Below, one piece after another: positions 1-5,358 of a DNA stretch of 5,417 bases. The stretch's first letter is position 1; each line of letters starts with the position of its first letter. A model generated the notes under the pieces. It saw only the letters and a list, made by a program, of their open reading frames with translations, did no database searches and was not told where the DNA came from. This DNA is from Chloroflexota bacterium. Lineage in GTDB: Bacteria > Chloroflexota > Dehalococcoidia > SZUA-161. The stretch lies in NCBI GenBank assembly GCA_003229915.1, contig QIGA01000209.1:1-5417 (forward strand), in the 5' to 3' direction. Position numbers and translations under genes: made by a program.

Positions 1-45
1 GGCAGTTCTGGAATAATCACCCCGGTAGCCCGAGCGAAGTCATGA
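1..45 (+). CDS. Possible C-terminal tail of an upstream gene (partial)
   Basis: Reading from base 1, the frame gives GSSGIITPVARAKS and then a TGA at 43-45 that overlaps the ATG at 42 as an ATGA junction, the classic arrangement of tightly coupled operon genes. Fourteen residues are too few to assign a family. The upstream gene could instead end in the second frame at the TAA at 14-16 (tail AVLE). The third frame, which is that of the next gene, has no stop back to the window edge. The choice of frame 1 rests only on the tight overlaps seen between the other genes of this operon. Confidence 0.35.
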   Translation, partial: GSSGIITPVARAKS

Positions 46-1499
46 GTCTTAGGCAACAGCTAGATTATCTATTTAATCCGAAATCGGCGGTGGTGATCGG
101 CGCTTCGAATAACCTGGGCAAGTGGGGCTATCATATCCTCAACCTCATGCTCGCCAAGGGAGGCAGAGATATCTACGCCGTGAACAAGAATGAGGCCGAA
201 GTGCAGGGGGTGAGGGCTTATCCGAGTATAGTAGAAGTACCTGGAGCCGTAGATGTCGCTGTGATAACGGTTCCCTTTCAGGATGTTCCTGCAGCTATGA
301 GGGATTGCGTATCCAAGGGAGTCAAGACTGCTGTCATAATCACTGGCGGGCTCGGCGAGACTGGAGGAGAAGGGGCGAGAATCGAGCAGGAAGTACTCGA
401 AATTGCGAGGCGTGGTGGGATACGCTTCGTAGGCCCAAACTGCATGGGTCATTTCGATACCAGCTCTGACTTTTTCACGGTGCCCTACCTGCCCCAGGTG
501 GCAAAGGGGTCTCTGGCGCTCATTACTCAAAGTGGCAACACGAGCCAGGCGATCGTTGCCCTGGCGTGTGAGGTGGGCTTGGGCTTCAGCAAGTATATCA
601 GCAGTGGGAACGAGGCCGATCTGCACTTTGAGGACTATCTGGAGTATCTTGCGTACGATGACGAAACGGAGATTATCCTGGGCTACGTCGAGGGTCTAAG
701 GGAAGGCAGACGCTTTTTTGAGCTGGCAAGGGAGATCACCAGGAAGAAGCCTATCGTTCTCCTGAAGGCAGGTCGAACGGAGGCTGGCGCCAGAGCCGCG
801 CTGTCGCACACTGCGGCCCTGGCGGGGTCGGATGCGGTCTTCGAGGCGGCGTTCAAACAGTGTGGCGTGATAAGGGTAGAAGAGGTTAGCGAGCTGATCG
901 ATGTTGTCTTGGTTCTGCTGGGACAGCCCCTGCCCCGGGGAAGGAGGGTAGGGGTGTTCTCGATAGCCGGTGGTGCGGCTGTAATGGCGGCGGACGCTCT
1001 GATGAGGCAAGGGCTGGATCTGCCTCTGCTATCGCCGGCCACGATAGACAAGTTGAGCTCCATACTGTCACGAAGGTGGTCCCATGGAAATCCGGTTGAA
1101 ACCGGTGGAGACCAGTTCAGCTATCCCTGCCTTTGGACTCTGATGGACGATGAGAACGTTGATGCCACCATGATAATTGGTGGCGCCGGGGTAGCCGCCA
1201 GCTACGCCAAGTGGGTTCCTCTGCCATCTTCTGTGAGCGATCAGGTCGATCGATGGTTAGAAACGGCGGAAGACAGCGAGTTGAAGGACCTGGACAAGTC
1301 GATGGAGCTAATGAGCAAGTATCAGAAGCCAATAATTATCTCCAACATGGGTGTTCCCACCGCGAAAACGGGTGGAGTCTATAAGAAGCTGGAACAGAAC
1401 CACGTTATCCCTTACCCCAATCCGGAGCGGGCGGCCAGGGCGCTCGCTCACTTGGTGGAGTACAGTGAATACCTTGGCATAGCAAGAGGCAAGGGATAA
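42..1499 (+). CDS. Acyl-CoA synthetase (NDP-forming), alpha-subunit type (CoA-binding and ligase domains)
   Basis: The protein of 485 residues resembles the alpha chain of ADP-forming acetyl/acyl-CoA synthetases, cytoplasmic enzymes that convert acyl-CoA, ADP and phosphate to acid, CoA and ATP, or the reverse. Residues about 10-135 form a Rossmann-type CoA-binding domain (VVIGASNNLGKWGY at 17-30, VGPNCMG at 130-136). Two succinyl-CoA-synthetase-like ligase domains follow: TQSGNTSQ at 162-169, SGNEADLHFEDYLEYL at 188-203, then SHTAALAGSD at 255-264. His256 sits where family members carry the phosphohistidine that relays phosphate to the beta subunit. The C-terminus (PNPERAARALAHLVEY, 459-474) is typical of alpha chains. 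The length is near the usual ~460, and there is no ATP-grasp domain, so a separate beta chain would be needed; none lies in the window. Some motifs diverge: SHTAAL instead of the usual SHTGSL, AGGAAV (309-314) for AGGPGV, and GNPVE (349-353) for NPVD, so the substrate is open. The ATG at 42 has only a weak upstream purine stretch, and its frame stays open to the window edge, so a start further upstream cannot be excluded. It ends by overlapping gatA by one base. Confidence 0.86.
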   Translation: MSLRQQLDYLFNPKSAVVIGASNNLGKWGYHILNLMLAKGGRDIYAVNKNEAEVQGVRAYPSIVEVPGAVDVAVITVPFQDVPAAMRDCVSKGVKTAVIITGGLGETGGEGARIEQEVLEIARRGGIRFVGPNCMGHFDTSSDFFTVPYLPQVAKGSLALITQSGNTSQAIVALACEVGLGFSKYISSGNEADLHFEDYLEYLAYDDETEIILGYVEGLREGRRFFELAREITRKKPIVLLKAGRTEAGARAALSHTAALAGSDAVFEAAFKQCGVIRVEEVSELIDVVLVLLGQPLPRGRRVGVFSIAGGAAVMAADALMRQGLDLPLLSPATIDKLSSILSRRWSHGNPVETGGDQFSYPCLWTLMDDENVDATMIIGGAGVAASYAKWVPLPSSVSDQVDRWLETAEDSELKDLDKSMELMSKYQKPIIISNMGVPTAKTGGVYKKLEQNHVIPYPNPERAARALAHLVEYSEYLGIARGKG

Positions 1500-2956
1500 T
1501 GGCGCAATACGATCTTACCATCCACGAAGCACATCGGCTACTGAAAAAGGGCGAGATCTCGTCAGCGGAGCTTACGAAAGCAGTGCTTGAGCGCGTTGAT
1601 GAGGTTGAAGGCAAGGTTTGTTCCTTCGTTACCCTCACCAAAGACCTGGCTCTTGATCAGGCCAGGCAGGCCGACGAGCGCATCCGAGCAGGTGCGTGCT
1701 CCCCATTGACGGGTGTTCCGATGCTGCTTAAGGATAACATGTGCACAAAGGGAACGAGGACTACCTGTTCTTCGAAGATGCTGGAGAACTTCGTACCTCC
1801 TTACGACGCCACTGTGGTCGAGAAATTGAACGCCCAGGGTATGGTTATGGTGGGCAAAGGGAATATGGATGAGTTCGCCATGGGCTCCTCCACGGAGAAC
1901 TCAGCGTTTCACCTTACGCATAATCCCTGGGATTTGGAACGCGTCCCTGGTGGTAGCAGTGGCGGCCCCGCAACCGCGGTGGCCGCTGGTGGGGCAATCT
2001 ATGCGCTGGGCTCGGATACAGGGGGCAGCATTCGCCAGCCTGCAGGCTTCTGCAACGTCGTTGGGCTCAAGCCAACCTATGGGCGAGTTTCGAGATATGG
2101 CCTGGTTGCCTTCGCCAGTTCCTTTGACCAGATCGGCCCGGTGACCAAGGACGTAACTGACTGCGCGCTGGTGCTGAACGTCATCGCCGGTCACGACCCG
2201 AGGGATTCCACATCTGTCGACCGGCCGGTGCCCGACTATACAAAATCGCTCATTCCTGACCTGAAGGATCTGCGAGTCGGGATACCCAAGGAATACTTTG
2301 CCGAGGGCATTGAGAGCGGTGTGGAGCAGGTCGTGCGGCAGGCTATTGGCAAGCTGGAGGAGCTTGGAGCTGAGTTGGACTGGGACGTATCACTGCCCAG
2401 TACGCATGCTGCGCTTGCCTGCTACTATATCATCGCCCCATCAGAGGCCATGGCCAATCTCGCGCGCTATGATGGGGTGAAATATGGCTTCTCCGCGCGC
2501 GATGCGGAGAGCATGTGGGATGCTATGGGGAAAACCAGGCAATATGGATTCGGGCCCGAGGTAAAACGGCGCATCATGCTGGGGACCTATGCGCTCTCTG
2601 CCGGTTATCATGAGGCCTATTATCTTAAGGCGCAGAAGGTGCGCACCCTGATCACCAGGGAATTCGCTGATGCCTTTGCCAAATGTGATGTTCTAGTCAC
2701 CCCCACTTCTCCAACGGTGCCCTTCCGCATCGGGGAGAGGGTGGATGACCCGCTGCAGATGTACCTGGCTGACGTCTGCACTCAACCCGTAAACATCGCT
2801 GGCATCCCGGGGATTTCCGTGCCAGCGGGGTTTGTCGACGGTCTGCCCGTGGGCATGCAGATCATGGGCAAGCCTTTTTCGGAGGAGATCCTGCTGCGGG
2901 TGGCCTTCGCCTATGAGCAGGCGACGGAGTGGCGGCAGAGGAGGCCAGCAGTTTAG
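1499..2956 (+). CDS. gatA: Aspartyl/glutamyl-tRNA(Asn/Gln) amidotransferase subunit A
   Basis: GatA is the glutaminase subunit of the cytoplasmic GatCAB complex. It releases ammonia from glutamine, and GatB uses it to convert mischarged Glu-tRNA(Gln) and/or Asp-tRNA(Asn) to Gln-tRNA or Asn-tRNA. The 485 residues match the normal length. The amidase-signature catalytic triad is visible: Lys78 in GVPMLLKDN (72-80), cis-Ser153 in PGGSSGG (150-156) and nucleophile Ser177 in GSDTGGSIRQPAG (171-183). Features typical of GatA rather than generic amidases are YGRVSRYGLVAFASSFDQIGP (194-214), HDPRDSTS (232-239) and VDDPLQMYLADVCTQPVNIAG (415-435). The start is the ATG in TAATG, one base overlapping the preceding stop, with AAGAGG at 1484-1489 as a plausible ribosome binding site. 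gatC and gatB, often adjacent in bacteria, are absent; the neighbours are metabolic and regulatory genes. No frameshift or missing key residue is seen. A stand-alone amidase is less likely given the GatA-specific motifs. Confidence 0.95.
   Translation: MAQYDLTIHEAHRLLKKGEISSAELTKAVLERVDEVEGKVCSFVTLTKDLALDQARQADERIRAGACSPLTGVPMLLKDNMCTKGTRTTCSSKMLENFVPPYDATVVEKLNAQGMVMVGKGNMDEFAMGSSTENSAFHLTHNPWDLERVPGGSSGGPATAVAAGGAIYALGSDTGGSIRQPAGFCNVVGLKPTYGRVSRYGLVAFASSFDQIGPVTKDVTDCALVLNVIAGHDPRDSTSVDRPVPDYTKSLIPDLKDLRVGIPKEYFAEGIESGVEQVVRQAIGKLEELGAELDWDVSLPSTHAALACYYIIAPSEAMANLARYDGVKYGFSARDAESMWDAMGKTRQYGFGPEVKRRIMLGTYALSAGYHEAYYLKAQKVRTLITREFADAFAKCDVLVTPTSPTVPFRIGERVDDPLQMYLADVCTQPVNIAGIPGISVPAGFVDGLPVGMQIMGKPFSEEILLRVAFAYEQATEWRQRRPAV
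2937..2944 (+). promoter_or_regulatory. Ribosome binding site of the 88-residue gene, inside gatA
   Basis: AGAGGAGG lies within the last codons of gatA, 12 bases before the ATG at 2957. The spacing is longer than ideal, but the strong purine match supports that start, and its place inside gatA implies translation coupled to gatA. Confidence 0.6.
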
Positions 2957-3223
2957 ATGGAACATGATCTGACGCAGGTGACTTGCTACGCCGGGCGGAC
3001 ATCCGCCGAGCGGCCAACCTCCTTTCTCTGGGAAGGTCGTGTGCACAGGGTGAGGGAGATTGAAGGTGAATGGCGGGAGCCTGGAGCAAAGCGCTTTCGA
3101 TTACGCTCCGAGGATGACAGGCTGTTTGAGCTTTGCTATTATGAGGACAGCGACCGCTGGCTGGTCCAGGAATGGGTAGTGAGCAGCGCAAAGGGGGGCA
3201 GGGATGAACAGGGAAGTCCTTGA
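2957..3223 (+). CDS. Small Trp-rich protein resembling DUF6504
   Basis: This 88-residue soluble protein has no signal peptide or membrane segment. Its pattern is SFLWEGRVHRVREIEGEW (22-39), then FRLRSEDDRLFELCYYEDSDR (positions 47-67 with Phe47, Leu56-Phe57, Cys60) and WLVQEWV (68-74). Four tryptophans (25, 39, 68, 73) and alternating hydrophobic residues suggest a small all-beta fold. From memory, the layout F-x-W-x-G-R...V-x-E-x-x-x-x-W followed by a strand pair ending in a D-x-W motif resembles the DUF6504 family of unknown function, members of which are found in actinobacteria near ImuB/DnaE2-type repair genes; I could not run a profile search. It is not GatC, although it sits beside gatA. 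It starts on the base directly after the gatA stop and its last 20 bases overlap the lrp-like gene, so it is firmly embedded in the operon. The charged, low-complexity tail after residue 76 covers the ribosome binding site of the next gene. Confidence 0.75.
   Translation: MEHDLTQVTCYAGRTSAERPTSFLWEGRVHRVREIEGEWREPGAKRFRLRSEDDRLFELCYYEDSDRWLVQEWVVSSAKGGRDEQGSP
3191..3198 (+). promoter_or_regulatory. Ribosome binding site of the Lrp/AsnC gene
   Basis: AAGGGGGG lies five bases before the ATG at 3204, inside the 3' end of the upstream gene. It fixes the start of the regulator gene and the 20-base overlap. Confidence 0.65.
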
Positions 3224-3686
3224 AATCCTGGAAAAGGATGCCAAAGTAACTCTGAAGCAAATATCAGCTATGACTGGCCTGTCTGTAGCACAGGTACGGA
3301 AAACGATCGAAGAGGCTGAGAAAAATCGTGTCATCGTCAAATACAAAACGGTGATTAACTGGGATAAGCTTGAGGATGAACGGGTGCGAGCGCTCATTGA
3401 GGTAAAGATTCAGCCGCAGAAGGACGTAGGTTTCGATGCGATCGCCGAGCGTATATATCGCTTCTCTGAGGCGCATTCGGTATACCTGGTCTCAGGGCCC
3501 TATGATCTGGCCGTATTCGTGGTGGCTAAGACCGAGCATGACGTGTCGAAGTTCGTCTCTGAGAAGCTGGCCGCACTCGAATCGGTTCAGGGTACCGTGA
3601 CTCACTTCTTCCTTAAGCCATACAAGGAGGACGGAGAGGTCCTCGAAGGCCAAGAGAAAGTGCGGCGGCAGCCGTTGACTCTATAG
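3204..3686 (+). CDS. Lrp/AsnC family transcriptional regulator
   Basis: The 160-residue protein has the standard two-part Lrp/AsnC layout. An N-terminal helix-turn-helix covers about residues 3-45 (VTLKQISAMTGLSVAQVRKT, 15-34, includes the turn and recognition helix). After a linker strand (VIVKYKTVINWDKL, 43-56) comes the RAM effector-binding alpha/beta domain (about 62-140), with the conserved GPYD at 98-101 and the closing strand THFFLKPYKEDG (133-144). Family members form dimers or octamers, bind amino acids or related small molecules, and often control adjacent amino-acid metabolism genes and themselves. Position 16 bases upstream of an aminotransferase makes that gene and this operon the obvious targets, but this is inference; no operator palindrome was identified. 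The C-terminal extension of about 16 residues after the RAM domain (EVLEGQEKVRRQPLTL) is polar and probably disordered. The length is normal for the family. Confidence 0.92.
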   Translation: MNREVLEILEKDAKVTLKQISAMTGLSVAQVRKTIEEAEKNRVIVKYKTVINWDKLEDERVRALIEVKIQPQKDVGFDAIAERIYRFSEAHSVYLVSGPYDLAVFVVAKTEHDVSKFVSEKLAALESVQGTVTHFFLKPYKEDGEVLEGQEKVRRQPLTL

Positions 3687-3687
3687 T

Positions 3688-3696
3688 AAAGGAGGT
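3688..3696 (+). promoter_or_regulatory. Strong Shine-Dalgarno of the aminotransferase gene
   Basis: AAAGGAGGT is an almost perfect anti-16S complement, six bases before the ATG at 3703 and just after the lrp-like stop at 3684-3686. It decides the start and predicts efficient, partly independent translation of the aminotransferase. Confidence 0.85.
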
Positions 3697-3702
3697 CGGT
3701 AG

Positions 3703-4902
3703 ATGTCGGCCAGGCGTCCCCAGGGCCGTTCCCAGCGTGGGCGCGCAAGGATTTCGCAGCGTGTCGGGGAGCTCTCTCCCTCTGGCATCAGGAAGTTCTT
3801 TGACATGTTGGCCACCATGGAAGACGTCATTTCTTTGGGGGTTGGCGAGCCTGACTTCGCCACGCCCTGGCATATCAGCGAGGCTGGTATCTCAGGCATC
3901 GAGAAGGGCTACACCATGTATACCTCGAACCGAGGCATGCTGGAACTGAGGCAAGAGCTCTCCCGAAACCTGAGCGCGCGCTACGGCCTGACTTATGACC
4001 CCGATAGCGAAATCCTGGTCACGGTGGGAGTAAGCGAAGGACTCGACCTTGCGATGAGGGCTATTATCAATCCCAAGGACGAGGTTATCTCCCCTGAGCC
4101 TACCTATGTTGCCTATGAGCCTAGCACCTTGCTGGCGGGAGGGAGATTTGTGCCGGTGCCGACCACGGTCGAGAACAACTTTAGAGTCAAGGCAGCCGAT
4201 ATTGAAAAACGTATTACCGGTCGCACAAAAGCGATTCTCTTGGGCTATCCCAACAATCCCACCGGTGCGGTGATGGAAAAAGCTGATCTGGAGGAGATAG
4301 CCGAGCTTGCCCAAAGACATGACTTGGTTATGATCTCGGACGAGATATATGACCAACTGGTTTATGGAGTCAAGCATGTCTGCATTGCCAGCCTTCCCGA
4401 GATGAAAGAACGCACGATATTTCTCGGTGGATTCTCCAAAGCCTACGCCATGACAGGGTGGCGGATAGGCTATGCCGCAGCCTCAGAAGAGATTATCGAG
4501 GCGATGACCAAGATCCACCAGTATACCATGATGTGCGTGCCTATAATGGCTCAGATGGCAGCTATTGAGGCACTGAAGTCCGGAGAGGCTGCGGTCAAGG
4601 AGATGGTTGCTGACTATGATCGGCGGCGGCGGGTGATGGTAAAAGGGCTGAATGCCATTGGGCTCTCCTGCTTTGAGCCGAAGGGTGCGTTCTATGCTTT
4701 TCCTTCGGTTGCGGTAACTGGACTTTCCTCTGAGGAGTTCGCCGAGAAGCTTCTCATCGAGGAGAGAGTAGCCGTAGTACCAGGCGTGGCTTTCGGTGGC
4801 AGTGGGGAGGGATATGTGCGCTGCTGCTACGCTACTGCGCTCGACGAAATAAGAGAGGCGCTTAGGCGCATGAGGCGGTTTGTCCAGAGGCACAAATCGT
4901 AG
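3703..4902 (+). CDS. PLP-dependent class I/II aminotransferase
   Basis: This 399-residue cytoplasmic fold-type I enzyme transfers an amino group between an amino acid and a 2-oxo acid. Hallmarks in order are LGVGEPDF (45-52), YTSNRGMLELRQEL (73-86), the YPNNPTG loop (182-188, Asn185 contacts the cofactor ring), SDEIYD (212-217, Asp213 pairs with the pyridine nitrogen and Tyr216 with the cofactor oxygen), the Schiff-base Lys246 in GGFSKAYAMTGWRIGY (242-257) with phosphate-binding Arg254, and Arg373 in YVRCCYA, which should hold the substrate alpha-carboxylate. All catalytic residues are present. The sequence resembles the aspartate/aromatic-type enzymes of thermophiles and archaea (subgroup I-gamma), but substrate cannot be read from motifs. 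Residues 1-16 form a basic extension before the family's usual beginning (SQRVGELSPSGIRKF, 18-32); the strong ribosome binding site supports keeping it. Pairing with an upstream Lrp/AsnC gene is a recurrent arrangement and suggests amino-acid-responsive control. No terminator is evident immediately after its stop. Confidence 0.93.
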   Translation: MSARRPQGRSQRGRARISQRVGELSPSGIRKFFDMLATMEDVISLGVGEPDFATPWHISEAGISGIEKGYTMYTSNRGMLELRQELSRNLSARYGLTYDPDSEILVTVGVSEGLDLAMRAIINPKDEVISPEPTYVAYEPSTLLAGGRFVPVPTTVENNFRVKAADIEKRITGRTKAILLGYPNNPTGAVMEKADLEEIAELAQRHDLVMISDEIYDQLVYGVKHVCIASLPEMKERTIFLGGFSKAYAMTGWRIGYAAASEEIIEAMTKIHQYTMMCVPIMAQMAAIEALKSGEAAVKEMVADYDRRRRVMVKGLNAIGLSCFEPKGAFYAFPSVAVTGLSSEEFAEKLLIEERVAVVPGVAFGGSGEGYVRCCYATALDEIREALRRMRRFVQRHKS

Positions 4903-4958
4903 AGTCTGATCTCGCACAGCGGCCAATCTGCTCCAAGCGTTCTCAGGTGCTGCAACGT

Positions 4959-4987
4959 TTGACCCCAAAATATTGACACGCTATAAT
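4959..4987 (+). promoter_or_regulatory. Sigma-70-type promoter for the tRNA cluster
   Basis: TTGACC (4959-4964) and a perfect TATAAT (4982-4987) are separated by exactly 17 bases. Transcription would start near 4994, leaving a leader of about 47 bases before tRNA-Leu. The site lies in the non-coding gap after the aminotransferase gene, and no comparable promoter is seen nearer the tRNA. A second, perfect TTGACA (4973-4978) falls inside the spacer but has no suitable -10 element 16-18 bases downstream. Confidence 0.75.
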
Positions 4988-4994
4988 TGGTTTC

Positions 4995-5020
4995 GGAGCA
5001 GGTTGACTGCTGCCGTTTTT
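4995..5020 (+). terminator. Weak terminator-like hairpin in the tRNA leader
   Basis: AGCAG (4997-5001) pairs with CTGCT (5007-5011) around a five-base loop, extendable by GG/CC (4995-4996 with 5013-5014) past one bulged G. It is followed by G and five Ts (5016-5020). It could end transcripts running out of the aminotransferase gene, but it lies right after the predicted tRNA start site, so it may be a leader structure or chance. The stem is short and the T-run modest. Confidence 0.3.
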
Positions 5021-5041
5021 CCCCGTAAGTAGCATCTGTGG

Positions 5042-5124
5042 GCCGGGGTGGCGGAATGGTAGACGCGCTACGTTCAGGGCGTAGTGTCCGCAAGGGCGTG
5101 GGAGTTCAAATCTCCCCTCCGGCA
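5042..5124 (+). tRNA. tRNA-Leu (anticodon CAG)
   Basis: This is a complete class II cloverleaf. The acceptor GCCGGGG (5042-5048) pairs with CTCCGGC (5117-5123) with one G-T pair. The D stem is GCG/CGC (5051-5053, 5064-5066). The anticodon stem CTACG/CGTAG holds the loop TTCAGGG (5073-5079), giving anticodon CAG at 5075-5077, which reads CUG. The long variable arm has a GTCC/GGGC stem (5086-5089, 5094-5097), and the T arm GGGAG-TTCAAAT-CTCCC spans 5100-5116. The discriminator is A at 5124, as expected for leucine. CCA is not encoded (CTT follows), so it must be added after transcription. Confidence 0.95.
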
Positions 5125-5149
5125 CTTTGTTGCCCCGTTACGACATTCC

Positions 5150-5226
5150 GCGCTTGTAGCTCAGTTGGATAGAGCGCAGCCCTGCGGAGGCTGAGGTCGT
5201 GGGTTCAAGCCCCGCCAAGCGCGCCA
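5150..5226 (+). tRNA. tRNA-Arg (anticodon GCG)
   Basis: The cloverleaf is nearly perfect. The acceptor GCGCTTG (5150-5156) pairs fully with CAAGCGC (5216-5222). The D stem is GCTC/GAGC. The anticodon stem CAGCC/GGCTG (5177-5181, 5189-5193) holds the loop CTGCGGA, with anticodon GCG at 5184-5186. The T arm GTGGG/CCCGC encloses TTCAAGC (5204-5210). The A at D-loop position 20 (5169) and discriminator G (5223) are arginine identity elements. CCA is encoded at 5224-5226. The GCG anticodon reads CGC and CGU directly; most bacteria use ACG, edited to inosine. It is 25 bases from tRNA-Leu and only three from tRNA-Val, so the three are presumably cut from one precursor. Confidence 0.95.
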
Positions 5227-5229
5227 CGC

Positions 5230-5306
5230 GGGCGGTTAGCTCAGTTGGTTAGAGCACCTGCTTTACACGCAGGGGGTCACAGGTTCGAGTCCTGTACCGC
5301 CCACCA
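5230..5306 (+). tRNA. tRNA-Val (anticodon TAC)
   Basis: The acceptor GGGCGGT (5230-5236) pairs perfectly with ACCGCCC (5296-5302). The D stem is GCTC/GAGC (5239-5242, 5252-5255). The anticodon stem CCTGC/GCAGG holds the loop TTTACAC (5262-5268), giving anticodon TAC at 5264-5266 for GUA and, by wobble, other valine codons. The T arm ACAGG-TTCGAGT-CCTGT spans 5279-5295. The discriminator is A at 5303 and CCA is encoded at 5304-5306. Confidence 0.96.
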
Positions 5307-5328
5307 CTACAGACACGAACCAGGCACG

Positions 5329-5358
5329 GGAGCCGTCGGCTATGGCGGCTTCTTTTTT
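5329..5358 (+). terminator. Rho-independent terminator of the tRNA cluster
   Basis: GGAGCCGTC (5329-5337) pairs with GGCGGCTTC (5344-5352): nine pairs, two of them G-T, around the six-base loop GGCTAT. Six Ts follow directly (5353-5358). It lies 22 bases after tRNA-Val and is oriented to end the tRNA transcript. Confidence 0.88.

Noticed and set aside
69..626. Long open frame on the - strand opposite the synthetase gene
   Set aside because: It is antisense to a gene with clear family motifs, its translation shows no recognisable domain, and such frames are common shadows in GC-rich coding DNA.
2957..3223. The small gene next to gatA as gatC
   Set aside because: The sequence lacks GatC-like helical motifs; it is tryptophan-rich and beta-patterned.
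3675..3687. TTGACT and TATAGT just before the aminotransferase, resembling promoter elements
   Set aside because: They are one base apart instead of about 17, and no -35-like hexamer lies at the right distance from TATAGT.
3892..4377. 161-codon open frame on the - strand inside the aminotransferase gene
   Set aside because: It is fully antisense to conserved PLP-enzyme motifs, with no domain or supporting context of its own.
4483..4968. 161-codon open frame on the - strand running from the aminotransferase gene into the gap
   Set aside because: Most of it is antisense to conserved coding sequence, the composition is that of a shadow frame, and no ribosome binding site or known motif was seen.
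4973..4978. Perfect TTGACA as the -35 of the tRNA promoter
   Set aside because: It is only three bases from TATAAT and has no -10 element 16-18 bases downstream; TTGACC at 4959 has the correct 17-base spacing.
4827..5125. Antisense open frames crossing the gap and tRNA-Leu
   Set aside because: They run through a perfect tRNA cloverleaf on the other strand, and tRNA genes commonly give spurious translated frames.
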